Shown in pieces: positions 1 to 6,930 of a DNA stretch of 9,899 nucleotides. Source of the DNA: Clostridiales bacterium UBA1389 (GTDB taxonomy: Bacteria; Bacillota; Clostridia; Oscillospirales; CAG-382). The stretch lies in contig DBQR01000004.1 of NCBI GenBank assembly GCA_002305335.1, positions 18,719 through 28,617 of the forward strand, in the 5' to 3' direction. A program made the translations under genes and the position numbers. The stretch's first letter is position 1. Every line of letters starts with the position of its first letter. The notes under the pieces are model-generated. The model was given only the letters and a program-made list of their open reading frames with translations, ran no database searches and had not been told where the DNA came from.

Positions 1-723
1 TTCGTATATCCCGGCGGTGCCGTGGATTATCCCCGCCGTGGGGAAATCGGGTCCCTTTACAAACTCCATAAGGTCAAGTATGGAGCAGTCGGGGTTTTCC
101 ATGCAGTAGATAACCGCATCGATTACCTCGTTCATGTTGTGAGGAGGTATATTGGTGGCCATACCCACCGCAATGCCTATTGAGCCGTTTACCAAAAGGT
201 TGGGGAAACGGCAGGGAAGGCAGGTGGGCTCTTCTAAGCGGTTGTCGAAGTTGGGGATAAAATCAACGGTGTTCTTTTCGATGTCGGAAAGCATTAACGA
301 GGCGATTTTCGACATCCTTGCCTCGGTGTACCGGTAGGCCGCCGCCCCGTCGCCGTCGATGTTGCCGAAGTTGCCGTGACCGTCAACCAACGGGTAGCGC
401 AGGGAAAAATTCTGGGCCATACGCACCATGGTGTCATATACCGCCATATCCCCGTGGGGGTGGTAGTGGCCTATTACGTTACCCACGGTGGTTGCCGACT
501 TGCGGTAGGGGACATTGTAAAACAGCTTGTCCTCATACATGGCATACAGCACCCTCCGGTGGACGGGCTTTAAGCCGTCCCGCACATCCGGGAGGGCTCT
601 GTCGATAATTACCGACATTGCGTATTCAATAAAAGAGGTTTTTACTTCTTTTTGTATGTCAATTTCGGTTATTTTCTGGTTTTCGTGTTTTGAATAATCA
701 AATTCATCATGTTCGTTTGACAT
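1..723 (-). CDS. gyrA: DNA gyrase subunit A, N-terminal 241 residues (cut by window edge)
   Basis: GyrA is the DNA-breaking and rejoining subunit of the A2B2 gyrase, which introduces negative supercoils using ATP. The window holds the start of the gene and 241 codons of the winged-helix/tower part; the stop and the C-terminal DNA-wrapping domain lie off the left edge. Visible landmarks are RALPDVRDGLKPVHRR (about residues 42-57), the quinolone-pocket helix HPHGDMAVYD (88-97), and the catalytic tyrosine in AAAYRYTEARM (Tyr132, next to Arg131). The ATG at 721-723 is chosen because AAGGAG (734-739) precedes it by 10 nt and overlaps the gyrB stop. The gap to gyrB is 14 nt, so the two subunits are probably co-transcribed and made in step. 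The residue matching E. coli Ser83 is Met93, which is unusual. A ParC paralogue is less likely given adjacency to gyrB and the origin. Confidence 0.97.
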   Translation of the reverse strand, partial: MSNEHDEFDYSKHENQKITEIDIQKEVKTSFIEYAMSVIIDRALPDVRDGLKPVHRRVLYAMYEDKLFYNVPYRKSATTVGNVIGHYHPHGDMAVYDTMVRMAQNFSLRYPLVDGHGNFGNIDGDGAAAYRYTEARMSKIASLMLSDIEKNTVDFIPNFDNRLEEPTCLPCRFPNLLVNGSIGIAVGMATNIPPHNMNEVIDAVIYCMENPDCSILDLMEFVKGPDFPTAGIIHGTAGIYE

Positions 724-737
724 TAAGCCGAATCTCC

Positions 738-2663
738 TTATACGTCAATATTTACGGCAAGCTTGGCGTTGCGTTCGATAAATTCCCGCCTGGGTTCCAC
801 CTTGTCCCCCATAAGCAGGGAGAAGGTGGCGTCCGCTTCCAAAGCGTCTTCGACGGTTACCCGCTTCAAAATCCGCTTTTCGGGGTCCATGGTGGTTTCC
901 CAAAGCTGGTCCTTGTCCATTTCACCGAGACCTTTGTACCGTTCGGCGGACACGTTAACCCCGCCGAGCAGGGCTATATATTTATCCCTTTCGTCGTCGG
1001 AAAAGGCATAATACTGCTGTTTTCCCTTGTAAACCCGGTATAAGGGGGGCATTGCCGCATAGATGTGTCCCTTTTCGATAAGGGGACGCATATGCCTGAA
1101 GAAGAAAGTGAGGATAAGGGTCTTTATATGGGCGCCGTCCACGTCGGCATCCGCCATTATGATGATTTTACCGTATCTCAGCTTTGAAAGGTCGAATTCT
1201 TCGCCTATCCCCGTTCCCAGTGCAAGGATTATGGGAACAATCTGGATAGAGGAATAAATCCGGTCAAGGCGGGCTTTTTCCACGTTCAGAATCTTTCCCC
1301 TTAAGGGCAGAACCGCCTGGAACTGGCTGTCCCGTCCGTCCTTTGCGGTGCCGCCTGCCGAATCCCCCTCCACTATATACAGTTCGGTGTATTCCATCCG
1401 TCTTTCGTTGCAGTCGGCAAGCTTGTCGGGGAGCATCGAGGATTCGAGCAGCCCCTTACGCCTTGTAAGCTCCCTTGCCTTTCTTGCCGCCTCCCTTGCC
1501 CGGGCTGCCGAAATGGCCTTTTCAAGGATTGCCTTGGCGGTAGAAGGATTTTCCTCAAGATATTCGGCAAGCTTTTCGCCAACAAGCCCTTCCACCAGGG
1601 TTCTTATTTCGCTGTTTCCCAGCTTTGCCTTTGTCTGGGATTCGAACTGGGCGTCTTCCAGCTTTACCGAAATTACCGTGGTAATACCCTCCCGGGTATC
1701 CTCCCCCATGAATTTTTCGTCGCCCTTTATAATGCCGTATTTCTTTCCGTAGTCGTTGAAAACCTTTGTAAGGGCGGATTTGAAGCCGGTTTCGTGGGTG
1801 CCCCCCTCTATTGTGTGCATATTGTTGGCAAAGGAAAGAAGGGTTTCGTTGTAGGTATCGTTGTACTGCATGGCAACCTCAACGATTGAGGTTCCCTTCG
1901 AGCCGCAGAAATAGATAACATCCTTATGAATAACCTCCGCTCCCTTTTTGGCGTTGAGGTATTCCACAAAGGATTTTATTCCCCCTTCATAACAGAATAT
2001 TTCGGGGGTGAGGTTTTCCTCCCGTTCGTCAAAGAGGCTAAGCTTAACCCCGCCGTTGAGAAAAGCCTGTTCCCTAAGGCGGTTTCTTATAATGTCCTTA
2101 TCGAATTCAATGGTTTCGAATATGGTTTCGTCCGGCCAGAATTTAACGGTAAGGCCGTGGCGGTCGGTGTTTCCCACGTATTTTAAGGGTTCCACCACTT
2201 TTCCGTATTCAAAGGCAATGGTGTACATTTTCCCGTCCCGGCAGTTTACGGCTTCAAGCCGTTTCGACAGGGCGTTAACCACCGACGCCCCCACTCCATG
2301 GAGGCCGCCGGCAATGGCATAGCCGCCGGAGCCGAATTTGCCCCCGGCGTGGAGAGTGGCGAATATAACCTCAAGGGTGGGAAGTCCCAGTTTTTCGTTA
2401 ATACCGGAAGGCACGCCCCGCCCGTCGTCTTCCACCTTTATCGAGCCGTCTTTACAGATGTAAACCCGGATGTCGTCGCAGCAGCCTGCCAAAGCTTCGT
2501 CAATGGAATTGTCCACTATTTCATAGATAAGATGGTGAAGCCCTTTAACGGAGGTGGTGCCTATATACATCCCCGGGCGTTTTCTCACCGCCTCAAGTCC
2601 TTCCAGCACCTGTATCTGGTTGTCGCTGTATGTTTCGGTTGCTTTTTCAAAGTCCCTGTTCAT
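738..2663 (-). CDS. gyrB: DNA gyrase subunit B
   Basis: GyrB is the ATPase subunit of DNA gyrase. At 641 residues it is full length for the short Gram-positive form (B. subtilis is close to 640). Seen in order: the GHKL ATPase domain with Glu48 and Asn52 in EIVDNSIDEA, Asp79 in DDGRG, and the ATP lid GGLHGVGASVVNAL; the transducer domain; the TOPRIM metal-binding domain with EGDSAGG (Glu432) and DADVDG (505-510); and the C-terminal RYKGLGEMD and REFIERNAKL segments that contact GyrA and DNA. The ATG at 2661-2663 has AGGAG (2677-2681) upstream, a rather long 13-nt spacing, with that site lying inside the 3' end of remB. It follows remB by 10 nt, consistent with a shared transcript. The lid lysine (E. 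coli Lys110) is replaced by Ala116. ParE is an alternative by family, but the context fits GyrB. Confidence 0.98.
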   Translation of the reverse strand: MNRDFEKATETYSDNQIQVLEGLEAVRKRPGMYIGTTSVKGLHHLIYEIVDNSIDEALAGCCDDIRVYICKDGSIKVEDDGRGVPSGINEKLGLPTLEVIFATLHAGGKFGSGGYAIAGGLHGVGASVVNALSKRLEAVNCRDGKMYTIAFEYGKVVEPLKYVGNTDRHGLTVKFWPDETIFETIEFDKDIIRNRLREQAFLNGGVKLSLFDEREENLTPEIFCYEGGIKSFVEYLNAKKGAEVIHKDVIYFCGSKGTSIVEVAMQYNDTYNETLLSFANNMHTIEGGTHETGFKSALTKVFNDYGKKYGIIKGDEKFMGEDTREGITTVISVKLEDAQFESQTKAKLGNSEIRTLVEGLVGEKLAEYLEENPSTAKAILEKAISAARAREAARKARELTRRKGLLESSMLPDKLADCNERRMEYTELYIVEGDSAGGTAKDGRDSQFQAVLPLRGKILNVEKARLDRIYSSIQIVPIILALGTGIGEEFDLSKLRYGKIIIMADADVDGAHIKTLILTFFFRHMRPLIEKGHIYAAMPPLYRVYKGKQQYYAFSDDERDKYIALLGGVNVSAERYKGLGEMDKDQLWETTMDPEKRILKRVTVEDALEADATFSLLMGDKVEPRREFIERNAKLAVNIDV

Positions 2664-2673
2664 TCTTTTACAA

Positions 2674-2946
2674 TTACTCCTGTTCTTGGTCTGATAAACT
2701 TTTGTTTGCCCGTTTAACCAGCGATTCGGGCGAAATCTGGGTTATATAAACCCGGTCGGTATATATATTGTCGCAAAGCACAAAGGCTTTGGGAATATCG
2801 TCGCAAAGGGAAACGGTTTTCAGGTCGTTCTGCATCTGTTTTAAAAAATTTCTGGTGTCCTGGGACAATGTAGATCTTTCTATATCGAATATTCCCACAA
2901 TTTCCCCTTTTAACACCGTTTCGTTTTTACTCAGATGGACAAACAT
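2674..2946 (-). CDS. remB: RemA/RemB-family (DUF370) small regulatory protein
   Basis: This 90-residue protein matches the RemB/YaaB pattern of B. subtilis: an N-terminal MFVHL strand, the hallmark IVGIFDI (16-22), a PKAFVL segment (52-57), and a C-terminal SPESLVKRA helix (72-80). Its position between recF and gyrB is also that of B. subtilis remB. RemA is an established DNA-binding activator of biofilm matrix genes; the role of the RemB-type copy is less clear, so function here is inferred from the family. I chose the ATG at 2944-2946 because a G-rich stretch (about 2955-2960) lies 8 nt upstream; an ATG two codons earlier (2952) would leave almost no spacing. The gene overlaps the recF 3' end by 20 nt, suggesting translational coupling. 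Three cysteine-free regular strands and no membrane segment point to a cytoplasmic protein. Confidence 0.85.
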   Translation of the reverse strand: MFVHLSKNETVLKGEIVGIFDIERSTLSQDTRNFLKQMQNDLKTVSLCDDIPKAFVLCDNIYTDRVYITQISPESLVKRANKSLSDQEQE

Positions 2947-4021
2947 AAACATTACCCCCCGAAACGGTAAAAATTTTACCCGCGGAATTGTCATAGTCGC
3001 AGCAGCTTATAATAAACTGCCTTCCCTTAAGCTTCCGGGTGACGTATTCCCTTCGTTTGAAATCCAGTTCCGAAAGCACGTCGTCAAACAGGAATACCCC
3101 GTCTTCCCCGGTGTACTGCTTTGCCAGTTCCCCTTCGGCAAGCTTTAACGCCAGCACCACCGACCGCTGCTGACCCTGGGATGCGAAAATCTTTGCGTCC
3201 TTTCCGTTAAGGAGTATATCGAAGTCGTCATGGTGGCAGCCGTAAAGGGAAACCCTTTTACAAAGTTCGTCTTCCTTTTTTCTTTCAAAAAGGCTTATGC
3301 AGGAAGTGTAAAGCTTTTCCCTTGTAAAATCCTTCCCGTACTGGGTCTGATAGCTTATTTCGATTTTTTCTTTACCCTCGGTCATTTCCAGAAGATATTC
3401 GTTCGCCCTTTCGGAAAGCTTTGTTATATAGTTAAAGCGGTTTAACGTTATCAACGCCGAAAGGGAGGCAAGCTTTTCGTTGTAAACCTCAAGCATGGGA
3501 AGAGAAAGCTTTGTTACCCCCGCTTTTAAAAGATTGTTTTTCTGCTGAAGGGTGTGGTTGTATTCCGAAAGACAGGCAACAAACCTGGGAAAGGTCTGGC
3601 AGATTGCCATGTCCATAAGCTTTCGCCGGTTTTCGGGGGAGGATTTAACGATTTTCAGGTGGTCGGGGGTGAATATAACCGCCCTGAACAGCCCTAAATA
3701 TTCCGAAAGCTTTTTGATTTCGTTTCCGTCTTTCAAAAGACGGCGCTTTTTGTTTTTATAAAGCTCCGCTTCAAGGGTGTGGGTGCTGTATCTGTCGCAA
3801 AAAACCAGCTTTAAATAGGCGGCGTCTTCGCCGAATTTAACCATTTCCCTGTCCTTTTGACCGCGAAAGGACTTGCCGGAGGCAAAAAGGAATATTCCCT
3901 CAAGAAAATTGGTCTTTCCCTCGCCGTTGTTCCCCGCAAGCACGTTCAGACCTTCGTCGAATTCGGCCTTCGAATGGCTGTGGTTGCGGAAAGACCTTAT
4001 CTCAAAGGAAACAATCTTCAT
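2927..4021 (-). CDS. recF: DNA replication and repair protein RecF
   Basis: RecF is an SMC/ABC-like ATPase that works with RecO and RecR to load RecA at gapped DNA and stalled forks. The 364-residue product is full length. Visible motifs are the N-terminal FRNH segment, Walker A GNNGEGKT (30-37), the ABC signature SQGQQR (281-286), and Walker B with Asp313-Asp314 followed by LSELD (D-loop). The intervening region (about 90-270) has the helical lobe typical of RecF. The ATG at 4019-4021 is preceded by AAGGAA with suitable spacing. The gene starts only 30 nt after the dnaN stop, with no S4-domain gene (yaaA/rlbA) in between, and its last 20 nt overlap the start of the remB-like gene. It is probably expressed in the dnaN-gyrA transcript. 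Confidence 0.97.
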   Translation of the reverse strand: MKIVSFEIRSFRNHSHSKAEFDEGLNVLAGNNGEGKTNFLEGIFLFASGKSFRGQKDREMVKFGEDAAYLKLVFCDRYSTHTLEAELYKNKKRRLLKDGNEIKKLSEYLGLFRAVIFTPDHLKIVKSSPENRRKLMDMAICQTFPRFVACLSEYNHTLQQKNNLLKAGVTKLSLPMLEVYNEKLASLSALITLNRFNYITKLSERANEYLLEMTEGKEKIEISYQTQYGKDFTREKLYTSCISLFERKKEDELCKRVSLYGCHHDDFDILLNGKDAKIFASQGQQRSVVLALKLAEGELAKQYTGEDGVFLFDDVLSELDFKRREYVTRKLKGRQFIISCCDYDNSAGKIFTVSGGNVYVCPSE

Positions 4022-4051
4022 TTGTTTTCATTCCTTAAATCCGTATTTTAG

Positions 4052-5170
4052 TCAAAACCGCATGGGAAGCACAAGATAAACATAGCTTGAATTTTCTTCA
4101 TCCTTAACCGGGGTTATGGTCATTGACATGAGAGGCGAAGACATGGTAAGCATAACCTCGTCGTCCCGGCTTGCCCGCAGGGCGTCCAAAATGTATCTGT
4201 TGTTAAAGCCGATCTCAATATCGTCGCCGGTAAGCTCAATGCCTATGTTTTCGTTTACCCTGCCGTACTGGGTTTCACAGGATATGTTAAGCATTTGCCC
4301 CGAAAATTTAAAGCGAAGGGCGGTTCTCATCTTTTCATCGACAATAAGGGAGGCTCTTTCAACGCTTTCGATAAAAGCAAGCCGGTTTATCTTGACGCTG
4401 GTTTTTCCGGTTTTTGGTATAACCCGCTTGTAGTCAAGAAATTCCCCTTCCAAAAGCCTCGAAAACAAAATAATATCGACACTTCGGAATATAACGTATT
4501 TTCTTGTAAATTCTATATATACATCCTCATCGTTGTCGGTAATTAGCTTTGCCAGATCATTCAGGGCCTTGCCGGGGACAATAAATATATAATTCTGGCT
4601 TTCCGCCTCCACGCAGTTTCTTATTTCCCTTAGGGCTAATCTAAAATTATCGGTGGAAACCACGGTAAGATTTCCGTTTTCAAGGCTGAACAGCACGCCG
4701 GACAAAAGGGGTCTCGAATCGGCGGAAGCAACCGCGTGGCCGGTGGAATAAATCAAATCCTTGATTATTCCCCCTTTTATCTTCATTTTATTTTCACCCT
4801 TAAGTTCGGGCATTGCCGGAAAGACGGAGGCATCTATGCCGTGGATGGCGAATTCCGATTCCCCTCCCTTAATGATAACAAGGTTTTTTTCGTCCCCCTC
4901 AAAGGTAATGTCGCATTCGGGGAAGTTTTTGATTATTCCCGAAATTTTGGCGGAATTAAGCACCACCGCGCCGTCTTCCCTGCCGTACACCACGGCGGAA
5001 GTCTGGATTCCCTTTTCAAGATCATAGCCGCTTACGGTAAGGACGTTGCCTTCAAGCTTAAACAGTAATCCTTCAAGGGCGGGCAGGGTGGATTTGTTGG
5101 AAGTGGCGTACAACGCCGGCTGTATTACCGAAGAAAGGGTTGCTTTATCGGAAGTAAACTTCAGTGCCAT
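4052..5170 (-). CDS. dnaN: DNA polymerase III beta subunit (sliding clamp)
   Basis: DnaN forms the ring-shaped dimer that tethers DNA polymerase III and partners such as mismatch-repair and ligase proteins to DNA. The 372-residue length fits the family (366-380). Recognisable features are the N-terminal LPALEGLLFKLEGNVLTVSG segment of the first clamp fold, ADSRPLLSGVLF near the start of the second domain, and the C-terminal YLVLPMRF, which forms part of the pocket for clamp-binding peptides. All three repeated clamp domains appear intact. The ATG at 5168-5170 has a strong GGAGG site (5179-5183) 8 nt upstream. It lies 191 bp downstream of dnaA; I see no convincing promoter of its own in that gap, so read-through from dnaA is likely. 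Confidence 0.98.
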   Translation of the reverse strand: MALKFTSDKATLSSVIQPALYATSNKSTLPALEGLLFKLEGNVLTVSGYDLEKGIQTSAVVYGREDGAVVLNSAKISGIIKNFPECDITFEGDEKNLVIIKGGESEFAIHGIDASVFPAMPELKGENKMKIKGGIIKDLIYSTGHAVASADSRPLLSGVLFSLENGNLTVVSTDNFRLALREIRNCVEAESQNYIFIVPGKALNDLAKLITDNDEDVYIEFTRKYVIFRSVDIILFSRLLEGEFLDYKRVIPKTGKTSVKINRLAFIESVERASLIVDEKMRTALRFKFSGQMLNISCETQYGRVNENIGIELTGDDIEIGFNNRYILDALRASRDDEVMLTMSSPLMSMTITPVKDEENSSYVYLVLPMRF

Positions 5171-5178
5171 TTAAAAAT

Positions 5179-5183
5179 CCTCC
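5179..5183 (-). promoter_or_regulatory. dnaN ribosome binding site
   Basis: GGAGG on the minus strand, 8 nt before the dnaN ATG. It fixes the dnaN start and is one of the stronger Shine-Dalgarno sites in the left arm. Confidence 0.85.
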
Positions 5184-5237
5184 GTTGTAAATGAAATTTT
5201 TCCGGCTTGCCGGGTAAGCAGGGGTATTTTTCGGTTG

Positions 5238-5261
5238 AAGTAGTAGCTTTAGTAGTCTTAG
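5238..5261 (+). promoter_or_regulatory. DnaA-trio repeat run
   Basis: On the plus strand this stretch reads as eight consecutive triplets: five are TAG and one is AAG, interrupted by single CTT and TCT triplets. Read 3' to 5' these are GAT/GAA triplets, matching the known DnaA-trio consensus 3'-(G/A)A(T/A)-5' on which DnaA assembles on single-stranded DNA. The polarity is right: the run begins next to a GC-rich step and extends away from the DnaA-box side towards dnaN. Confidence 0.7.
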
Positions 5262-5326
5262 GCGGTGTTAAAATGTTGGAAACTTTAAAAAAGCAGTAAA
5301 ATAAGCGGATTTCAGGGTTTTTTATA

Positions 5327-5335
5327 TGTGGACAA
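5327..5335 (-). promoter_or_regulatory. DnaA-box-like 9-mer (TTGTCCACA)
   Basis: TTGTCCACA on the minus strand differs by one base from the canonical TTATCCACA. It lies 27 bp past the dnaA stop codon and points towards the DnaA trios, about 65 bp away. It is the only near-consensus box I found in either intergenic region flanking dnaA. Confidence 0.65.
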
Positions 5336-5361
5336 GTTACGAATAACCCCGGTTTTTTTAT

Positions 5362-6711
5362 TCAGTTTTCCAGTTCCTCTTTGATTTCGGTTATTTCCTT
5401 GTTGAAAACCGGGTCGGTTTTCATGCGTTTTATCACGTTGTCCCGGGCGGAAATTATGGTGGAATGGTCCCTGTCGAACAGCTTGCCTATTTTTTTTAGG
5501 GAAAGGTCGGTTTTTTCATGTATAAGGTATATTGCCATATGGCGGGAATATACGATTTCGGTGGTGCGCTTTTTCCCCGTCATTTCCTCCTTGGATATAC
5601 CGTACCGCTTTTCAAGGAGCTTGAATATGGTGTCCGGTGTTATGGCTACCTTTGATTCCCTGAAATAATCGGAAAGGACGTTTTTAGCCATTTCAAGGGT
5701 TATTTTTTCATTTGTAATGAAGGACTGAGCCCAAAGCTTTTTAACCGCTCCTTCAATCTGACGGACGTTGGATTTTATGTTTTCGGCAAGGTAGGCAAGC
5801 ACGTCGTTGGGGATATCAAGCCCCAAAAGCATTGTCTTTTGCTTGAATATTGCCGTCCTCAGTTCGGTTTCCGGGGGCTGGATGTCGGCGATAAGTCCCA
5901 TTTCAAAGCGGGTCTTAAGCCTTTCTTCAAGGGGGTTAATGTCCTTCGGGGGTTTGTCCGAAGTCAAGACAATCTGTTTCTGCATTTTATACAGGGTGTC
6001 AAAAGTGTGGAAAAACTCCTCCTGAACCACCACCTTGCCGGCAATAAACTGAATGTCGTCCACCAAAAGCATGTCCACGTTCCGGTATTTTTCCCGGAAT
6101 TCCGAGGTATTCTTTGTGGTTATGGCGTCTATAATTCCGTTTGTGAATTCCTCGCCGGTTACATAAAGGATGTTGATATTTGGATTTTTCCTCTTGGCTT
6201 CGTTTATGGTGGCAAACAGCAGATGGGTTTTGCCAAGGCCCGAAGGTCCGTACAGAAAAAGGGGATTTATTTTTATTGCCGGATTGGTGGCCACGGCGAA
6301 ACACGCCGACTGGGCAACCTTGTTGGACGAACCCACCACGAAGTTTTCAAAGGTATAATCCCGGTATATAAGGGATTTTTCCGGCGGTATGCTGTTTTCC
6401 GGCTTTACGGCGGGCAGAGATGCCGAGGAAAAAATCTGGTTTTCCTCCTCGTTCAGCGCGTCCCGGGAATTTATGATAACCTTAAGCCGTTTGCCGGCGG
6501 CCTTTTCAAAGCCCTCCTCAAGACGGCCGAGATATCTGTTTATTATGGTATTCTTCTTAAATTCGTTTTCCGCGGCTACAACAATGGTTTCTCCGTCAAA
6601 GGAGGTCACCCTTGCTTTTCCTAACCACAAATCAACGGTGGAGGGGTCTAAGTTTTCCCTTAAGCCGTCCAGTACCTCCCGCAGATATGCGTCGGCGACG
6701 GTCATGTGCAT
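5362..6711 (-). CDS. dnaA: Chromosomal replication initiator protein DnaA
   Basis: DnaA binds origin DNA, assembles as an ATP-bound filament and opens the duplex. The 449-residue protein shows all four domains: domain I (about 1-80, with the W29 helix), a short variable linker rich in Pro/Ser/Glu (about 82-115), the AAA+ domain with Walker A GPSGLGKT (155-162), Walker B LLVDD (Asp218-Asp219), sensor 1 LTSDKPP and the RLKTRF arginine-finger region, and the C-terminal helix-turn-helix DNA-binding domain with the box-recognition motif DRDHST (413-418). I chose the ATG at 6709-6711 because AAGGGGG lies 8 nt upstream; the next in-frame ATG (6705) would put it 14 nt away. It is transcribed divergently from rpmH and leads the gyrase-ward gene block. 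Confidence 0.98.
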   Translation of the reverse strand: MHMTVADAYLREVLDGLRENLDPSTVDLWLGKARVTSFDGETIVVAAENEFKKNTIINRYLGRLEEGFEKAAGKRLKVIINSRDALNEEENQIFSSASLPAVKPENSIPPEKSLIYRDYTFENFVVGSSNKVAQSACFAVATNPAIKINPLFLYGPSGLGKTHLLFATINEAKRKNPNINILYVTGEEFTNGIIDAITTKNTSEFREKYRNVDMLLVDDIQFIAGKVVVQEEFFHTFDTLYKMQKQIVLTSDKPPKDINPLEERLKTRFEMGLIADIQPPETELRTAIFKQKTMLLGLDIPNDVLAYLAENIKSNVRQIEGAVKKLWAQSFITNEKITLEMAKNVLSDYFRESKVAITPDTIFKLLEKRYGISKEEMTGKKRTTEIVYSRHMAIYLIHEKTDLSLKKIGKLFDRDHSTIISARDNVIKRMKTDPVFNKEITEIKEELEN

Positions 6712-6756
6712 TTTGAAATCCCCCTTAAATCAACTGTACCTTATATATACTCATTA

Positions 6757-6785
6757 AGTATAACACAATCCTTTGAAAATTTCAA
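6757..6785 (-). promoter_or_regulatory. Probable sigma-A-type promoter of dnaA
   Basis: On the minus strand, a -35 TTGAAA (6780-6785) and a -10 TATACT (6757-6762) are separated by exactly 17 bp, and TG sits one base before the -10 (extended -10). Transcription would start near 6750, giving a leader of about 39 nt before the dnaA ATG. The -35 lies inside a 13-bp palindrome, TTGAAAATTTCAA (6773-6785), which could be chance or a regulator site. Confidence 0.7.
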
Positions 6786-6789
6786 GAGA

Positions 6790-6818
6790 TTGAGACAATA
6801 CTTATATATATTTATTAT
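6790..6818 (+). promoter_or_regulatory. Possible upstream promoter of the rpmH operon
   Basis: TTGAGA (6790-6795) and TATTAT (6813-6818) are each one base from consensus and 17 bp apart, pointing towards rpmH. It would give a leader of about 185 nt. Its -35 lies 4 bp from the dnaA -35 on the opposite strand. It stands in AT-rich DNA, so it is only a candidate. Confidence 0.4.
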
Positions 6819-6841
6819 AGAATATAATATAGAGCGAGCAA
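6814..6841 (-). promoter_or_regulatory. Possible second, upstream dnaA promoter
   Basis: A perfect TATAAT -10 (minus strand, 6814-6819) lies 16 bp from TTGCTC (6836-6841), which matches the -35 consensus at only the first three bases. The surrounding DNA is very AT-rich, so a chance -10 is easy to find here; this is a weak call. Confidence 0.25.
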
Positions 6842-6901
6842 AATTTTTTGTTTATTATAACAACCCGCTTTTTCCGGAGGCCGCCATTTTGAAAATATAT
6901 C

Positions 6902-6930
6902 TTGACTTTTCAACAAATATGTGTTAATAA
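6902..6930 (+). promoter_or_regulatory. Probable main promoter of the rpmH-rnpA-yidD-yidC-jag operon
   Basis: TTGACT (6902-6907) and TAATAA (6925-6930) are spaced by 17 bp, with TG one base before the -10 (extended -10). A start near 6937 would give a leader of about 73 nt before rpmH. No other promoter-like sequence lies between it and rpmH. Confidence 0.65.

Larger units (their letters stand above)
5171..5361. other. oriC: Putative oriC unwinding region between dnaA and dnaN
   Basis: This 191-bp gap contains no gene. Read on the minus strand from dnaA towards dnaN it holds, in order, a DnaA-box-like TTGTCCACA, an AT-rich stretch, two degenerate box-like 9-mers (5274-5282 and 5266-5274), a short GC-rich step (5261-5264) and a series of DnaA-trio triplets (5238-5261). 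The same order, DnaA boxes then GC step then trios, defines the basal unwinding system downstream of dnaA in B. subtilis. Assignment as the unwinding site is inference from that match and from the gene context; the exact ends are not defined. Confidence 0.7.

Noticed and set aside
318..608. 96-codon plus-strand frame inside gyrA, rich in Arg, Pro and Cys
   Set aside because: It is the antisense shadow of the conserved GyrA breakage-reunion region.
5342..5361. Possible terminator after dnaA (run of T next to CCCCGG)
   Set aside because: Pairing leaves a loop of only two bases, and the T-run lies on the wrong strand for dnaA transcription.
5839..6624. Long 261-codon open frame on the plus strand inside dnaA
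   Set aside because: It is antisense to an intact DnaA with all motifs, has no ribosome site of note and resembles no family; it is a by-product of codon bias in the real gene.
6889..6927. Tiny 12-codon frame (TTG start) after a GGAGG at 6876-6880
   Set aside because: It overlaps the rpmH -35 and -10, so it would need a separate upstream transcript; the length is within chance for AT-rich DNA.
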